From: Austwickia sp039812465
Lineage (GTDB): Bacteria > Actinomycetota > Actinomycetes > Actinomycetales > Dermatophilaceae
Assembly (NCBI GenBank): GCA_039812465.1
Contig: JBDIAS010000038.1
Coordinates: 1 to 22,004, forward strand
Length of the DNA stretch: 22,004 nucleotides
Direction: 5' to 3'
Part shown: one piece after another, positions 1 to 6,983 of the stretch
Numbering within the stretch: position 1 is the stretch's first letter
How the letters are laid out: each line of letters starts with the position of its first letter
Translations under genes and position numbers: made by a program
The notes under the pieces: model-generated
Told to the model about the DNA's origin: nothing
What the model saw: only the letters and a program-made list of their open reading frames with translations
The model's database searches: none

Positions 1-43
1 GGGCTCCACCAGCCGCAGACGGCCCGTACGAATCCCTGGCCGC

Positions 44-601
44 CTACTCATCGATCAGTCCGGTCTTCTGCCCGTGGATCACTCGCCACACGAACTCTTC
101 GTAGGTCAGATCTGCGCCGCGCAGCGTGTCCTCCAAGTGGGTCAGCGACGTGGCAGCCGCCTCGGCCTTCCTCGGCACGGTCCGCTCGATCTGCCGCAGG
201 TCCCGATAGAGCGGCTCGATGCGCCGGATCGCCGCACGATCGGGGCAGCGCCGGTTGGAGTGGTAGCCGACCATCCGGCCGGCAGCGTCGAACGACGGCG
301 TCACGTGCGCCAACACCCAGTAGAAGCCGCCCGTCTTGGTCGCGTTCTTGACGTAGGCGAAGATCTCGTTGCCCGCAGCGACGGTGTCCCAGAGGACCTT
401 GAAGACCGCGCCCGGCATGTCCGGGTGTCGGATGATGCTGTGGGGTTGGCCCAGCAGCTCGCTGCGCTCGTACCCCGACACGCGGACGAAGACCTCGTTC
501 ACATAGGTGAGGTGGCCCTTGAGGTCCGTCTTGGACACGATGAGTTCCTGCTCGCCAAGGCGTATTTCCTCGCCCTGGGGCAGCGCCGCAGCGGTCGTCA
601 C
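44..601 (-). CDS. PAS-domain sensor protein (Aer type)
   Basis: This is a 185-residue cytoplasmic protein with one PAS domain at about residues 18-110. Recognisable blocks are TDLKGHLTYVN, SGYERSELLGQPHSIIRHP, FAYVKNATKTGGFYWV and a closing GYHSNRRCP. This pattern is typical of the Aer-like PAS family, which often binds a flavin and senses redox or energy state. No transmembrane segment, HAMP, kinase or methyl-accepting domain follows; the C-terminal ~70 residues look helical. It may therefore be a stand-alone input module that works with a partner not in view. I chose the GTG at 601 because AAAGGAG lies 7 nt before it; the ATG 27 nt further upstream has no such site. The family call is firm; ligand and output are unknown. 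Bases 1-43, after its stop, hold nothing recognisable. Confidence 0.85.
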   Translation of the reverse strand: MTTAAALPQGEEIRLGEQELIVSKTDLKGHLTYVNEVFVRVSGYERSELLGQPHSIIRHPDMPGAVFKVLWDTVAAGNEIFAYVKNATKTGGFYWVLAHVTPSFDAAGRMVGYHSNRRCPDRAAIRRIEPLYRDLRQIERTVPRKAEAAATSLTHLEDTLRGADLTYEEFVWRVIHGQKTGLIDE

Positions 602-747
602 CCGTACGCTCCTTTCCTGAACGCACAACTTCGTTACATATCGTCCCGACGTTCACGGAACTCAAGGCATTTCGTGGGTGAGTCCGCCGAGTTCGTCCTC
701 GCCAGCGCTCGCGAGGGGGCCGCGCGAGCGCCCGGATGACCTTGGTG

Positions 748-1874
748 TCATCCACGGTGCATGGCGCCGCCGGCCACGCCGACCAGCGTTCGGAAAGCGC
801 GCGGCATCGCAGCGGCGGCGGGGACCACCAGCCGGCGTGAGCTCGGGTGTTGTGCGGCGCGTACGAGTGCGGTGGTGAGGCGGTTCGGCGTCCGCATGAT
901 CGCGGCCCAGGACTGCTCGTAGGACGAAGGATCCCCCGCCAGGACCGCCGCCACCGCGGCGCGCGCCTGCAGGAATCCGGTGCTCAGGCCCTCCCCGGTC
1001 AGGGCATCCACGTAGCCGCTCGCGTCCCCGGCGAGGAGAACCCTGCCGGCCACCCGCGAGCGCGTGGCGACCCCGAAGGGCCCCGCGCCGAGATCCCGTC
1101 CTTCGCGCGGCGCGCCCCGCACGCGCTCGGCGACCGCCGGCAGGGCGCCCAGCAGCACGTCCCAGGAGGCGCTCGCCGACGTCAGGATCGCCACCGCCAC
1201 CAGGTCGGGCCGCACCGGCGTCACGTACGCCTCGGCCTCCCGCCCCCAGAACACCTCCACGCGGTCGGTCCACGGCGCGATCCGCACGTGGCGGACGAGG
1301 CCGTGCCGCCGGGCGCTTCGCACCCGGCCTGGGACTGCCGGGCGCGAGCCCTCGAGACCGAGTCGTCGTCGGGTCGGGGAGTGCAGGCCGTCGGCCGCGA
1401 CGACGTATGGGGCTCGCAGAGTGTCGCCCGTCGCGAGCTTCAGCCGCACCTCGTGATCGTCCTGAGCCAACGCAGCGACGGAGGACCGGATCCGGCAAGC
1501 GCCTCGCTCCTCCGCCGCCCCGGCCAGGGCCGCGTGCAGCACGGTCCGGCGCACCCCGCGCCCGGGCGGACCGGGGAAGTCGGCGCTCACCCGGTGCCGC
1601 CCGTCCAGGTAGGTGATGCCGCGCAGCGCGCACCCGTCCGGGTCGATCCCGAGCGCGGCGAGCGTGGCGACGCCGGCGGGCATGAGCCCCTCGCGGCAGG
1701 CCTTGTCCCGCGGCACCGGACCGGGGTCGACGACGGTCACCGAGCACCCGGCTGCGAGGGCTGCAAGGCCGTGACCAGCCCGACCGGCCCGCCGCCGACC
1801 ACCGCGAGATCGGCTCGCCGCACCGCATCGTCGCGTCCGCCCGGTGCCGCGGCAGTGCTCTCGGCGCGGCTCAC
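748..1874 (-). pseudogene. FAD-dependent oxidoreductase (geranylgeranyl-reductase/hydroxylase type), frameshifted
   Basis: The product resembles the FAD-dependent oxidoreductases found in actinobacterial type III PKS clusters, where they hydroxylate or reduce the phenolic lipid product (SrsC is a characterised analogue). The N-terminal dinucleotide fold reads ADLAVVGGGPVGLVTAL in the frame that starts at the GTG at 1874. The continuation, AAGCSVTVVDPGPVPRDKAC, is in another frame, so one base appears to be missing near 1766-1770. The second FAD motif is visible downstream as RVLLAGDASGYVDALTGEG. Restoring one base gives about 375 residues, a normal length. The start overlaps the stop of the upstream methyltransferase gene (GTGA), so the genes were translationally coupled. 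As read, the protein would terminate prematurely. I cannot tell a real mutation from a sequencing error, but neighbouring genes carry lesions too. Confidence 0.8.
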
Positions 1875-2401
1875 GGCGGAGGCGCGGACCGGGCGGCGTC
1901 GTCCAGCGCGTCCTCCTCGACGCGGATGCGCACGGTGAGCAGCGCGGCGTTGAGCAGCGTGAAAGCCGCGGCGGTGATCCAGGCGCCGTGGATCGCGGGG
2001 AGGGCGACGCCCTCGATGACCACGGCGACGTAGTTGGGGTGGCGCAGGACGCGGTACGGCCCGGCGTGGACCGGCGCAAGCCCCGGGACGGTGATGACCC
2101 GCGTGTTCCAGCGCGGCCCGAGCGTGTGGATGCACCACCAGCGCAGCACCTGCGCGGCGATCGCGGCCGGCAGCGCCACCGGCCACCAGGGCGGCGCGGA
2201 GCGACCGCCGAGCCACGCCTCGAGCAGGCACGCGGGCAGGAACAGGCCGTGCAGCGCGATCATCGCGTGGAAGTGCCCGCGGCCGTGCTCGCGGCCGCCC
2301 CGGGCGAACGACCACGCCGCGTTGCGCCGGGAGACGACCAGCTCGACGACGCGTTCGGCGGCGACGAGGCCGAGAATCACGGCATAGACGGGCAGCGTCA
2401 T
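1871..2401 (-). CDS. Isoprenylcysteine carboxyl methyltransferase (ICMT) family membrane protein
   Basis: This 176-residue membrane protein has about four or five hydrophobic segments. It carries the ICMT/PEMT signature: HTLGPRWNTRV at about 92-102, then GPYRVLRHPNY at 114-124, and acidic EED at 162-164. The RHPxY block contributes to S-adenosylmethionine binding in this family. In type III PKS clusters such members are thought to O-methylate the polyketide phenol (SrsB in Streptomyces griseus is the precedent) rather than a prenylated protein. It overlaps the upstream PKS by ATGA and the downstream FAD gene by GTGA, so the three form one transcription unit. The reading frame is intact, unlike both neighbours. 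Family assignment is strong; substrate is inferred from context. Confidence 0.88.
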   Translation of the reverse strand: MTLPVYAVILGLVAAERVVELVVSRRNAAWSFARGGREHGRGHFHAMIALHGLFLPACLLEAWLGGRSAPPWWPVALPAAIAAQVLRWWCIHTLGPRWNTRVITVPGLAPVHAGPYRVLRHPNYVAVVIEGVALPAIHGAWITAAAFTLLNAALLTVRIRVEEDALDDAARSAPPP

Positions 2402-3540
2402 GCGGCGGCCTCCAGGAGCACCATCTCCAGGCAGAAGCCCGGGCCCATCGCGAGCATCATCCCGAGGGAGCCGGGCGCGGGCAGGCGAGTGGCGAGGGTG
2501 TCGGCGAGCACGTGCAGCACGGAGGCGGAGGAGAGGTTGCCGATGGCCGCGAGCGAGCGCCACGTCACGCCGAGCGCCTCCCGCTCCAGGCCCAGGGCCA
2601 CCTGAAGTGCCTCCAGCACCTTCGGCCCGCCGGGGTGCGCGACCCAGAAGGCGATGTCCTCGCGCCGCAGCCCATGCCTCGCGAGGAAGCCGTCCACGTC
2701 GGCCCCCACGTGGGCGGCGACGAGCTCGGGCACTTCGACCCCCAGAACGATCCGCAGCCCGCTGTCGCCGACATCCCAGCCCATCGCGCGCTCGGTGTCC
2801 GGGTAGAGCCGGCTGCGGCTGTCCAGCACGCGCAGCGTCGGGCCCGTGGAGAAGCCTGTACGGGTGGCGGGGGAAGGGGGATTCGTACGGTTTTCGGGCC
2901 GGACGGGAGCCGTACGGTCGACGTCTCACGCGCAGCCCACGTCGGCACCGGTCATCAGCACCGCCGCGGCGCCGTCGCCGAACAGCCCGGAGGCGACGAG
3001 GTTTGCGGCGGAGAGATCGTCCCGCTGCAGGGTCAGGCTGCACAACTCCACGCAGACCAGCGTCGCGACGTGGGCCGGGTGCCCGGCGAGGTGGTCGCGG
3101 ATGCGGGCCACGCCCGCGGCACCGGCGACGCAGCCGAGGCCGACGATGGGCAGGCGGCGGACGTCGTCGCGCAGGCGGAGCCTCGCCGCGATGCGGGCGT
3201 CCAGCGAGGGGACCGCGAGTCCGGTCACCGTGCACGTCACCAACAGGTCCACGTCGTCGGCGCGCAGTCCGGCGCGGTCGAGTGCCTCGCCCAAGGCGCG
3301 GGCGCCCAGGTCCACGCCGTGGCGGATGAACTCGTCGTTGGCCTCGCGGAAGCTGCCCAGGTGCGCGTAGCGCGCGAGCGGCAGGACCAGGTGCCGTGTC
3401 GTCACGCCCGCGTTGGCGTGGATGCGGTCGAGCACCGAACGCGTCGCTGCGGCGTCCGCCCCGACCGCCGCGGCGAACGCCTCGGTGATGGCCTCCTGTC
3501 CGTAGCACCGGTCAGGGACCACGCCCACGACGGCGCGCAC
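2398..3540 (-). pseudogene. Type III polyketide synthase (chalcone/stilbene synthase superfamily), in-frame stop
   Basis: From the GTG at 3540 the frame encodes a type III PKS that would condense malonyl-CoA extenders on an acyl-CoA starter to make a phenolic polyketide. The catalytic triad is present: Cys137 in GLGCVAGAAG, His302 in WVAHPGGPK and Asn335 in IGNLSSAS. The GDGAAAVL block is also clear. However, codon 205 is TGA (2926-2928), just after GADVGCA, and the downstream half resumes in the same frame (LDSRSRLYPDTERAMGWDV). A CGA-to-TGA transition would explain it. The stop falls at the start of an extra linker made of three 9-residue units (RTAPVRPEN, RTNPPSPAT, RTGFSTGPT). As read, the catalytic His and Asn are lost. 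Readthrough, a true pseudogene and a base-call error all remain possible. Confidence 0.82.
2858..2938 (-). repeat. Three imperfect 27-bp tandem units inside the PKS gene
   Basis: On the plus strand GTACGG recurs at 2858, 2885 and 2912, exactly 27 bp apart. Read in the PKS frame the units give three nonapeptides beginning RT (RTAPVRPEN, RTNPPSPAT, RTGFSTGPT). The units are diverged beyond the GTACGG core and the GGG tracts. They sit between the conserved N-terminal and C-terminal PKS halves, where the family normally has only a short loop. Confidence 0.6.
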
Positions 3541-3558
3541 GCTCGGCGCCCGTCCTCG

Positions 3559-3564
3559 TAGGCT
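3559..3564 (+). promoter_or_regulatory. -10 element for leaderless ubiA-like gene
   Basis: TAGGCT lies 6 nt before the GTG start at 3571, the spacing expected when transcription starts at the start codon. No Shine-Dalgarno is present. The same layout recurs at 4950, 20394 and, more weakly, 6428 and 18728. The divergent PKS gene starts only 30 bp away, so the two promoters must overlap. Confidence 0.5.
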
Positions 3565-3570
3565 GCCCAG

Positions 3571-4395
3571 GTGGTCCGGTCCCGCGTCCGTTTCCTGGTG
3601 GCCACCTGCCACGCCGGCCCCACCCTCGTGGTGAGCGCCCTGGTCGCGCTGCTGAGCCTGTCCATGGGGCTGCCCTGGGAGCGGGGAGCCCTGGTGACCC
3701 TCGCGGTCTTCGCCGGCCAGCTCACGATCGGCTGGTCCAACGACCTCCTCGACGCGGGGCGTGACCGCGCCGCGGGGCGGGACGACAAGCCCCTCGCCCG
3801 GGAGGGGGCGCCCGTCGGCCTGGTCCGGGGCGCCCTGTTGGCCGCGGGGCTGGTCTGCGTGGCGGCCTCGCTCGCCTGCGGGTGGGAGGCGGCCGCCGTC
3901 CACCTCTGCCTGGTGGTGGGGTCGGGCTGGGCCTACACCTCGGGCTCAAGCGGACGGTGCTGTCGCTGCTGCCGTACCTGCTGGCCTTCGGGTCCTTGCC
4001 TCACGTGGTCTCGCTTTCGGATCCGAGCGGCCCGGCGCCCGCCCCCTGGTGGATGGGCCTCGCGGGCGCTCCTCGGCGCGGCGGCGCACCTGCTGAACGT
4101 CCTGCCCGATCTCGCCGCCGACGCGGCCACCGACGTCCGCGGGTTTCCGCACCGGATCGGCGAGCCCGGGCTGCGCGCGTGCGCGGCGGCGACGGTGGCG
4201 CTGTCCTTCGTCATCATCGCCGCGCAGGGCGGACTCGGCATCCCGGCGGGCGCGGCCCTGTCCGTCCCGGTAGCGGGGGCGGCCGCCGTGACCCTGCGCG
4301 CGGGCGGCACGTGGCCGTTCCGGGCCGTCCTCGCGATCGCGCTCCTGGACGTCGCCCTGTTGGTGGCGGCCGCCCCCGCGCGGGGCGGTGCATGA
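3571..4395 (+). CDS. UbiA family prenyltransferase with an internal out-of-frame segment
   Basis: UbiA proteins transfer a prenyl chain to an aromatic acceptor within the membrane. The first Asp-rich motif reads SNDLLDAGRDRAAGRDDKP (about residues 50-70) and the second reads LPDLAADAATDVRGFPHRIG near the middle. Several hydrophobic helices surround them. Between about 3935 and 4070 the open frame gives a Cys/Arg-rich stretch with no family resemblance. The adjacent frame gives LGLKRTVLSLLPYLLAFGSL, the expected UbiA helix. One missing base near 3938 and two near 4068 (GCGCTC where GCGCGCTC is expected) would explain this; the frame is restored and the gene stays open. About 45 residues would be wrong, so function is doubtful. 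It is divergent from the PKS operon and very probably part of that pathway. Confidence 0.78.
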   Translation: MVRSRVRFLVATCHAGPTLVVSALVALLSLSMGLPWERGALVTLAVFAGQLTIGWSNDLLDAGRDRAAGRDDKPLAREGAPVGLVRGALLAAGLVCVAASLACGWEAAAVHLCLVVGSGWAYTSGSSGRCCRCCRTCWPSGPCLTWSRFRIRAARRPPPGGWASRALLGAAAHLLNVLPDLAADAATDVRGFPHRIGEPGLRACAAATVALSFVIIAAQGGLGIPAGAALSVPVAGAAAVTLRAGGTWPFRAVLAIALLDVALLVAAAPARGGA

Positions 4396-4421
4396 TCGCG
4401 GTCAGCGCGCAGGTGAGGGGC

Positions 4422-4640
4422 CTATCCGGTGGACAGCGCGCACGCGGCCGCTCCGACGGCCGCGTCGTGACGGCCCCAGCGGGTGTTGAACTGGTTGTGG
4501 TTAGCGCCCTCCAGCAGTACGGCTGCCTCACCTGCCCCGCGGCGGGCTCGGCGCGGTCATACTGGGCCGCGCCGGCGAAGGTGAGCACGTCCGCGTCGTA
4601 CGAGCCGGCGATCGTCAGGTGGTTGACACCCGCGAGCGGG
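4422..4640 (-). pseudogene. C-terminal remnant of an alpha/beta-hydrolase
   Basis: Two blocks in different minus-strand frames look like the end of one alpha/beta-hydrolase. VNHLTIAGSYDADVLTFAG, followed by AAQYDRAEP, matches the late acid-residue region (the pattern GSxDxDV). EGANHNQFNTRWGRHDA matches the catalytic-His region (GANHNxFNTxW), and a TAG stop follows at 4422-4424. A frameshift near 4515 separates the blocks. No nucleophile elbow or N-terminal half is visible upstream, where the sequence passes into the repeat at 4755. It is therefore a truncated and frameshifted gene end. The family assignment comes from remembered motif patterns and is moderate. Confidence 0.5.
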
Positions 4641-4754
4641 GTGGACCGGCCGCCGGGCCGAGAGGTGCCGCAGGCGCGGCCACACGTCTGCCCACTCCCC
4701 GACCGGCCCGTCGCACACCCACACCCCGACCCCGGACTCCGCTGAAGCCTCACT

Positions 4755-4875
4755 TTCTCGGTGCGGACTCACGGTTCTCGACGCGGGTGCTGCGATAGCC
4801 GCGTCACGGTCGAGGTGGCGCGTCTCGACCGAGGTCGACCATCCCGATCGACGCGGCGCGTCGCGGTCGAGGTAT
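4755..4875 (+). repeat. Left copy of composite repeat (head plus four 19-bp units)
   Basis: Bases 4755-4815 match 5621-5681 with three differences in 61 positions, without gaps. Bases 4800-4875 are four 19-bp units of the type CGCGTCxCGGTCGAGGTxx, starting at 4800, 4819, 4838 and 4857. Units contain partial dyads such as GGTCGAG...CTCGACC, so RNA or single-stranded DNA could fold. Confidence 0.75.
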
Positions 4876-4927
4876 GCGTGACCCGGCGGCGGGTGGCACT
4901 CCTCGGGTGCGGGTGTGTGGGGCACCG

Positions 4928-4955
4928 TTGGAAAGCCCGCTATTCGTAATACACT
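4928..4955 (+). promoter_or_regulatory. Promoter of the antitoxin-toxin pair with overlapping dyad
   Basis: TTGGAA (4928-4933) and TACACT (4950-4955) are spaced by 16 bp and fit a housekeeping sigma promoter. Only 6 nt separate TACACT from the ATG at 4962, so the transcript is probably leaderless. The inverted repeat TATT-CGT-AATA (4941-4951) overlaps the -10 and is a plausible operator for autoregulation by the ribbon-helix-helix antitoxin. Confidence 0.6.
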
Positions 4956-4961
4956 AGGCCC

Positions 4962-5210
4962 ATGGAGACCGTCAATGGCGTCCCGGTGACGGACGAGATG
5001 ATCCAGGCGTGGGCCGACGAGGCCGAGCGCGGCTATGACGTCGAGGTGCTGCGCAAGCGAGGGCGTAAGCCCAAGGGCAACGGCCCTGCCAGGGTTGTGC
5101 CCGTCAGGCTCGATGACTCGCTCATCGGAGCGTTGGATGAGCGTGCAGAACACGACAACGTGACCCGCTCGGACATCATCAGAGCCGCGATCCGGGCCTA
5201 CGTTGCGTGA
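4962..5210 (+). CDS. Ribbon-helix-helix (CopG-like) antitoxin
   Basis: This 82-residue protein ends in a ribbon-helix-helix DNA-binding module at about residues 43-82: a beta strand ARVVPVRLDD, helix LIGALDERAEH, and helix TRSDIIRAAIRAYVA. The N-terminal half, with a basic RKRGRKPKG segment, probably supplies the extended part that neutralises the toxin. Its stop overlaps the start of the next gene by GTGA, the usual antitoxin-first coupling of type II systems. An inverted repeat over its -10 suggests autorepression. It is preceded by a clear -35/-10 pair, and lower GC around the promoter sets it apart from neighbours. The RHH fold is clear; antitoxin function is inferred from arrangement. 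Confidence 0.8.
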   Translation: METVNGVPVTDEMIQAWADEAERGYDVEVLRKRGRKPKGNGPARVVPVRLDDSLIGALDERAEHDNVTRSDIIRAAIRAYVA

Positions 5211-5446
5211 GGGTCCACCGCTCGGCACTGAAACACGGAGTCAGTGAAGAGGACATCCTGCGCGCTGCCACTCATCGTGCCTACGAGAGCGAACCGGATG
5301 ACGACCTCCCAGCCAAGCAATTCGTGCTCGGCTTCGACCGCCACGGCCGACTGCTCGAACTCGGGATCCTGACCTTCGACAGCGGCAATCAACTCGTGAT
5401 CCACGCCATGAAGGCCCGTCGAAGATTCCTGGACCTACTCGATTGA
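5207..5446 (+). CDS. Small putative toxin partner of the RHH antitoxin
   Basis: This 79-residue protein has the layout of a compact BrnT/RelE-like toxin: an N-terminal helix HGVSEEDILRAATHRAYES, beta strands around KQFVLGFDRHGRLLELGIL, and a closing block QLVIHAMKARRRFLDLL rich in basic residues. Related small proteins commonly follow RHH genes in Actinobacteria. I do not recognise a named subfamily with certainty, nor a proven catalytic residue. The GTG start overlaps the antitoxin stop. If it acts as a toxin, an RNase activity would be the first guess, but this is inference. The pair lies between two copies of a repeat (4755 and 5621). Confidence 0.68.
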   Translation: MRVHRSALKHGVSEEDILRAATHRAYESEPDDDLPAKQFVLGFDRHGRLLELGILTFDSGNQLVIHAMKARRRFLDLLD

Positions 5447-5791
5447 CAGTCTCGCACGGGGTCCAATCTTCGACATGAACGCGAGATCTGGTGCGCCACC
5501 AGTCGCTGGGGGTGATCGATCTCGCGGCAGTCGTGGGGTCTTCCGAGGATGGAGGTTCCTGCACTGCGCGCGGACCCACGGTTGTCGGCGCAGACGACCT
5601 CTTGTCGATCGGGACTCGCCTTCTCGGCGCGGACCCACGGTTCTCGACGCGGGTGCTGCTATAGCCGCGTCACGGTCGAGGACAGCGCGTCTCGGCCGAG
5701 GATGACGATCCCGGTCGAGCTGACGCGTCGCGGTCGACGTAGCGAGTCCCGGTCGAAGTAGCGCGTCCCGGTCGGGATGGCCGCGGGGCCG
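5447..5791. other. Intergenic stretch with right repeat copy
   Basis: This region lies between two convergent genes and holds no supported gene. Bases 5568-5583 are a 16-bp identical partial copy of the repeat head (also at 5627-5642). The full right copy follows at 5621-5779. Bases 5447-5567 hold nothing I can identify. Confidence 0.6.
5621..5779 (+). repeat. Right copy of composite repeat (head plus six 19-bp units)
   Basis: The 45-bp head (5621-5665) is almost identical to 4755-4799. It is followed by six 19-bp units beginning at 5666, 5685, 5704, 5723, 5742 and 5761, with a consensus near GCGCGTCCCGGTCGAGGTA. The array runs close to the 3' end of the VOC gene, whose stop is at 5792. Its orientation is the same as the left copy, so the toxin-antitoxin genes lie between direct repeats. 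Confidence 0.78.
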
Positions 5792-6280
5792 TCACGCGCC
5801 GGCGGCCGCCTCCTCGAGCGGCGCGATGTCGAGCTTGACCATGGTCAGCATCTTGGCGATGACGCGCTCGCTCACCGCGCTGTCCTGGCTCGACGCCAGC
5901 TCGGTCAGCCGGGTGGGGATGACCTGCCACGACACTCCGTACTTGTCCTTGAGCCAGCCGCACTGCGTACCGAAGCCGCCGTCGGCGGTCAGCCCGTCCC
6001 AGATCCGGTCGAGCTCGTCCTGGGAGTCGACGTAGACCTGGATGGAGGCGGCCTCGGTCTGCGGGAAGTGCGGCCCGCCGTTGAGAGCGACGAACTTCTG
6101 GTCGCCGAGGCGGAAGTCGACCTCGAGGACGCTGCCCTTCTCGCCGTGTTCGCTCGATGCGTCGGTGTAGTACGAGACCCGGGTGATCTCCGAGTCTGGG
6201 ATGAGGCTCGTGTAGTACGCGGCGGCGTCGTGACCGTCGGCGTCGAACCAGAGACAGGTACGGATCTGGGTGGTGCTCAC
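5792..6280 (-). CDS. VOC superfamily protein (PhnB-like / 3-dmu-9_3-mt family)
   Basis: This protein of about 162 residues has the vicinal-oxygen-chelate fold of the PF06983 group. Blocks are TTQIRTCLWFDADGHDAA followed by YYTSLIPDS, then FVALNGGPHFPQTEAASIQV and GWLKDKYGVSWQVIPTRL. The family includes E. coli PhnB, a phn-operon protein of unknown role, and many stand-alone members called glyoxalase-like. This one is on the opposite strand just upstream of the phosphonate operon; whether that proximity is functional is open. I prefer the GTG at 6280 (VSTTQIRTCLWF), where homologues usually begin; an in-frame ATG at 6298 is the alternative. The tail ends in an Ala-rich segment. Confidence 0.82.
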   Translation of the reverse strand: MSTTQIRTCLWFDADGHDAAAYYTSLIPDSEITRVSYYTDASSEHGEKGSVLEVDFRLGDQKFVALNGGPHFPQTEAASIQVYVDSQDELDRIWDGLTADGGFGTQCGWLKDKYGVSWQVIPTRLTELASSQDSAVSERVIAKMLTMVKLDIAPLEEAAAGA

Positions 6281-6401
6281 GCCGAGTCGCCGTCCCATCT
6301 GAGTCGTTCACTCACAGATCAAGTGTGTCCACGTCAGCCGATGGAGTACACCCTGCGCGGGTAAGAACGGGACGTCTGAGAACGAGAACGTCGCGGGCTG
6401 A

Positions 6402-6414
6402 CCGACACTGTCGG
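6402..6414. promoter_or_regulatory. 13-bp palindrome upstream of the tfoX-like gene
   Basis: CCGACA-C-TGTCGG is a perfect inverted repeat in the 215-bp divergent region between the VOC and TfoX-N genes. It lies about 25 bp upstream of the first ATG at 6440. It could be an operator; no regulator is identified. Confidence 0.35.
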
Positions 6415-6439
6415 GCGGTCGCCATGTCAGGCTGAAATC

Positions 6440-6493
6440 ATGACCGAACCACTGCTTCACGGGACGATCACCATCGAGAGGAAGCGGCGGTAG
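6440..6493 (+). pseudogene. N-terminal stub of an AHSA1/SRPBCC-type gene
   Basis: A 17-codon frame (MTEPLLHGTITIERKRR, then TAG) ends 2 nt before the GTG of the TfoX-N gene. The stretch HGTITIER is the usual N-terminal strand of AHSA1/SRPBCC proteins, which often neighbour TfoX-N genes. After that strand the frame ends at once. It therefore looks like a remnant left by an internal deletion, now acting as a leader coupled to the next gene. The sequence CAGGCT lies 6 nt before its ATG, compatible with a leaderless start. The assignment rests on a very short match. Confidence 0.4.
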
Positions 6494-6495
6494 AC

Positions 6496-6852
6496 GTGGC
6501 CACACAGAACGCAGGGCAGGCGGCCCTCATCGAGCGGATTCGGGCGTTGCTCGTGGACGAACCGGTGCAGCGAGAGGTCGCGATGTTCGGCGGCCGGTCG
6601 TTCATGGTCCACGAGAAGATGATCGTCAGCGCCTTGAAGAACGGCGGCCTCCTCGTCCGGGTCCCCGCCGACCGCCATGACGAACTGCTGCGCGCCGAGG
6701 GCGCGGTTCAAGCCGAGATGGGGGCCGGGCGCACCATGGGACCCGGCTGGATCGAGGTCGTCCCCGAGGCGGTCAGCGGCGACGCGCAGCTGTCCTTCTG
6801 GGTCGACATCGCGATGGAGCACAACCGCGCCGTGACGGGCGGTAGGTCGTAA
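6496..6852 (+). CDS. TfoX N-terminal domain protein
   Basis: This 118-residue protein consists of a single TfoX-N domain. The family pattern is visible in REVAMFGGRSFMVHEKMIVS, LLVRVPADRHDELL, a central Gly-rich GAGRTMGPGWIEV and SFWVDIAMEHNRA. In gamma-proteobacteria TfoX/Sxy controls competence. Stand-alone actinobacterial TfoX-N proteins have no established role and should not be called competence regulators on this evidence. The GTG start follows the short stub frame by 2 nt, suggesting translational coupling. Its stop codon lies inside the first unit of the 20-bp tandem repeat that precedes the phosphonate operon. The domain call is good. Confidence 0.82.
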   Translation: MATQNAGQAALIERIRALLVDEPVQREVAMFGGRSFMVHEKMIVSALKNGGLLVRVPADRHDELLRAEGAVQAEMGAGRTMGPGWIEVVPEAVSGDAQLSFWVDIAMEHNRAVTGGRS

Positions 6853-6924
6853 GGCGGCTCGGCAGGTCATGAGGAGCCTCAGCAGGTCGTACGGAGGCTC
6901 GGCAGTCCGTGCGGAGGCTCGGCG
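6845..6924 (+). repeat. Four 20-bp tandem units upstream of the phosphonate operon
   Basis: Units start at 6845, 6865, 6885 and 6905, with a consensus near GGTCGTACGGAGGCTCGGCA. The first overlaps the stop of the TfoX-N gene and the last ends 163 bp before phnD. The 20-bp period, about two helical turns, would place repeated sites on one face of the DNA. A regulatory role is possible but not shown. Confidence 0.7.
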
Positions 6925-6983
6925 GGCGGGAGCCACACGTGTGTTGAGAGCCCGGAACCTTCGGCGCGTCGTCAGCCGGCGTT

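Larger units (their letters stand above)
4396..4961. other. Gene-poor stretch: hydrolase remnant, 19-bp repeat array, antitoxin promoter
   Basis: No intact gene is supported here. It contains the decayed hydrolase end (4422-4640), a featureless interval to about 4754, the first copy of the flanking repeat (4755-4875) and the promoter of the antitoxin gene. The longer open frames on either strand have no family resemblance and include repeat DNA. Confidence 0.6.

Noticed and set aside
1871..3508. 545-codon minus-strand gene covering the PKS and methyltransferase
   Set aside because: Only its last 176 codons (from the ATG at 2401) resemble a protein family. The upstream part is an alternative frame of the PKS gene.
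4761..4949. Small plus-strand ORF in the repeat before the antitoxin
   Set aside because: It is translated repeat DNA; the other copy at 5621 gives a different frame outcome, so coding pressure is not supported. The frames at 5475-5761 are rejected for the same reason.
6308..6505. Minus-strand ORF of 65 codons upstream of the VOC gene
   Set aside because: No resemblance or ribosome-binding site, and it runs opposite the probable TfoX-N promoter and stub.
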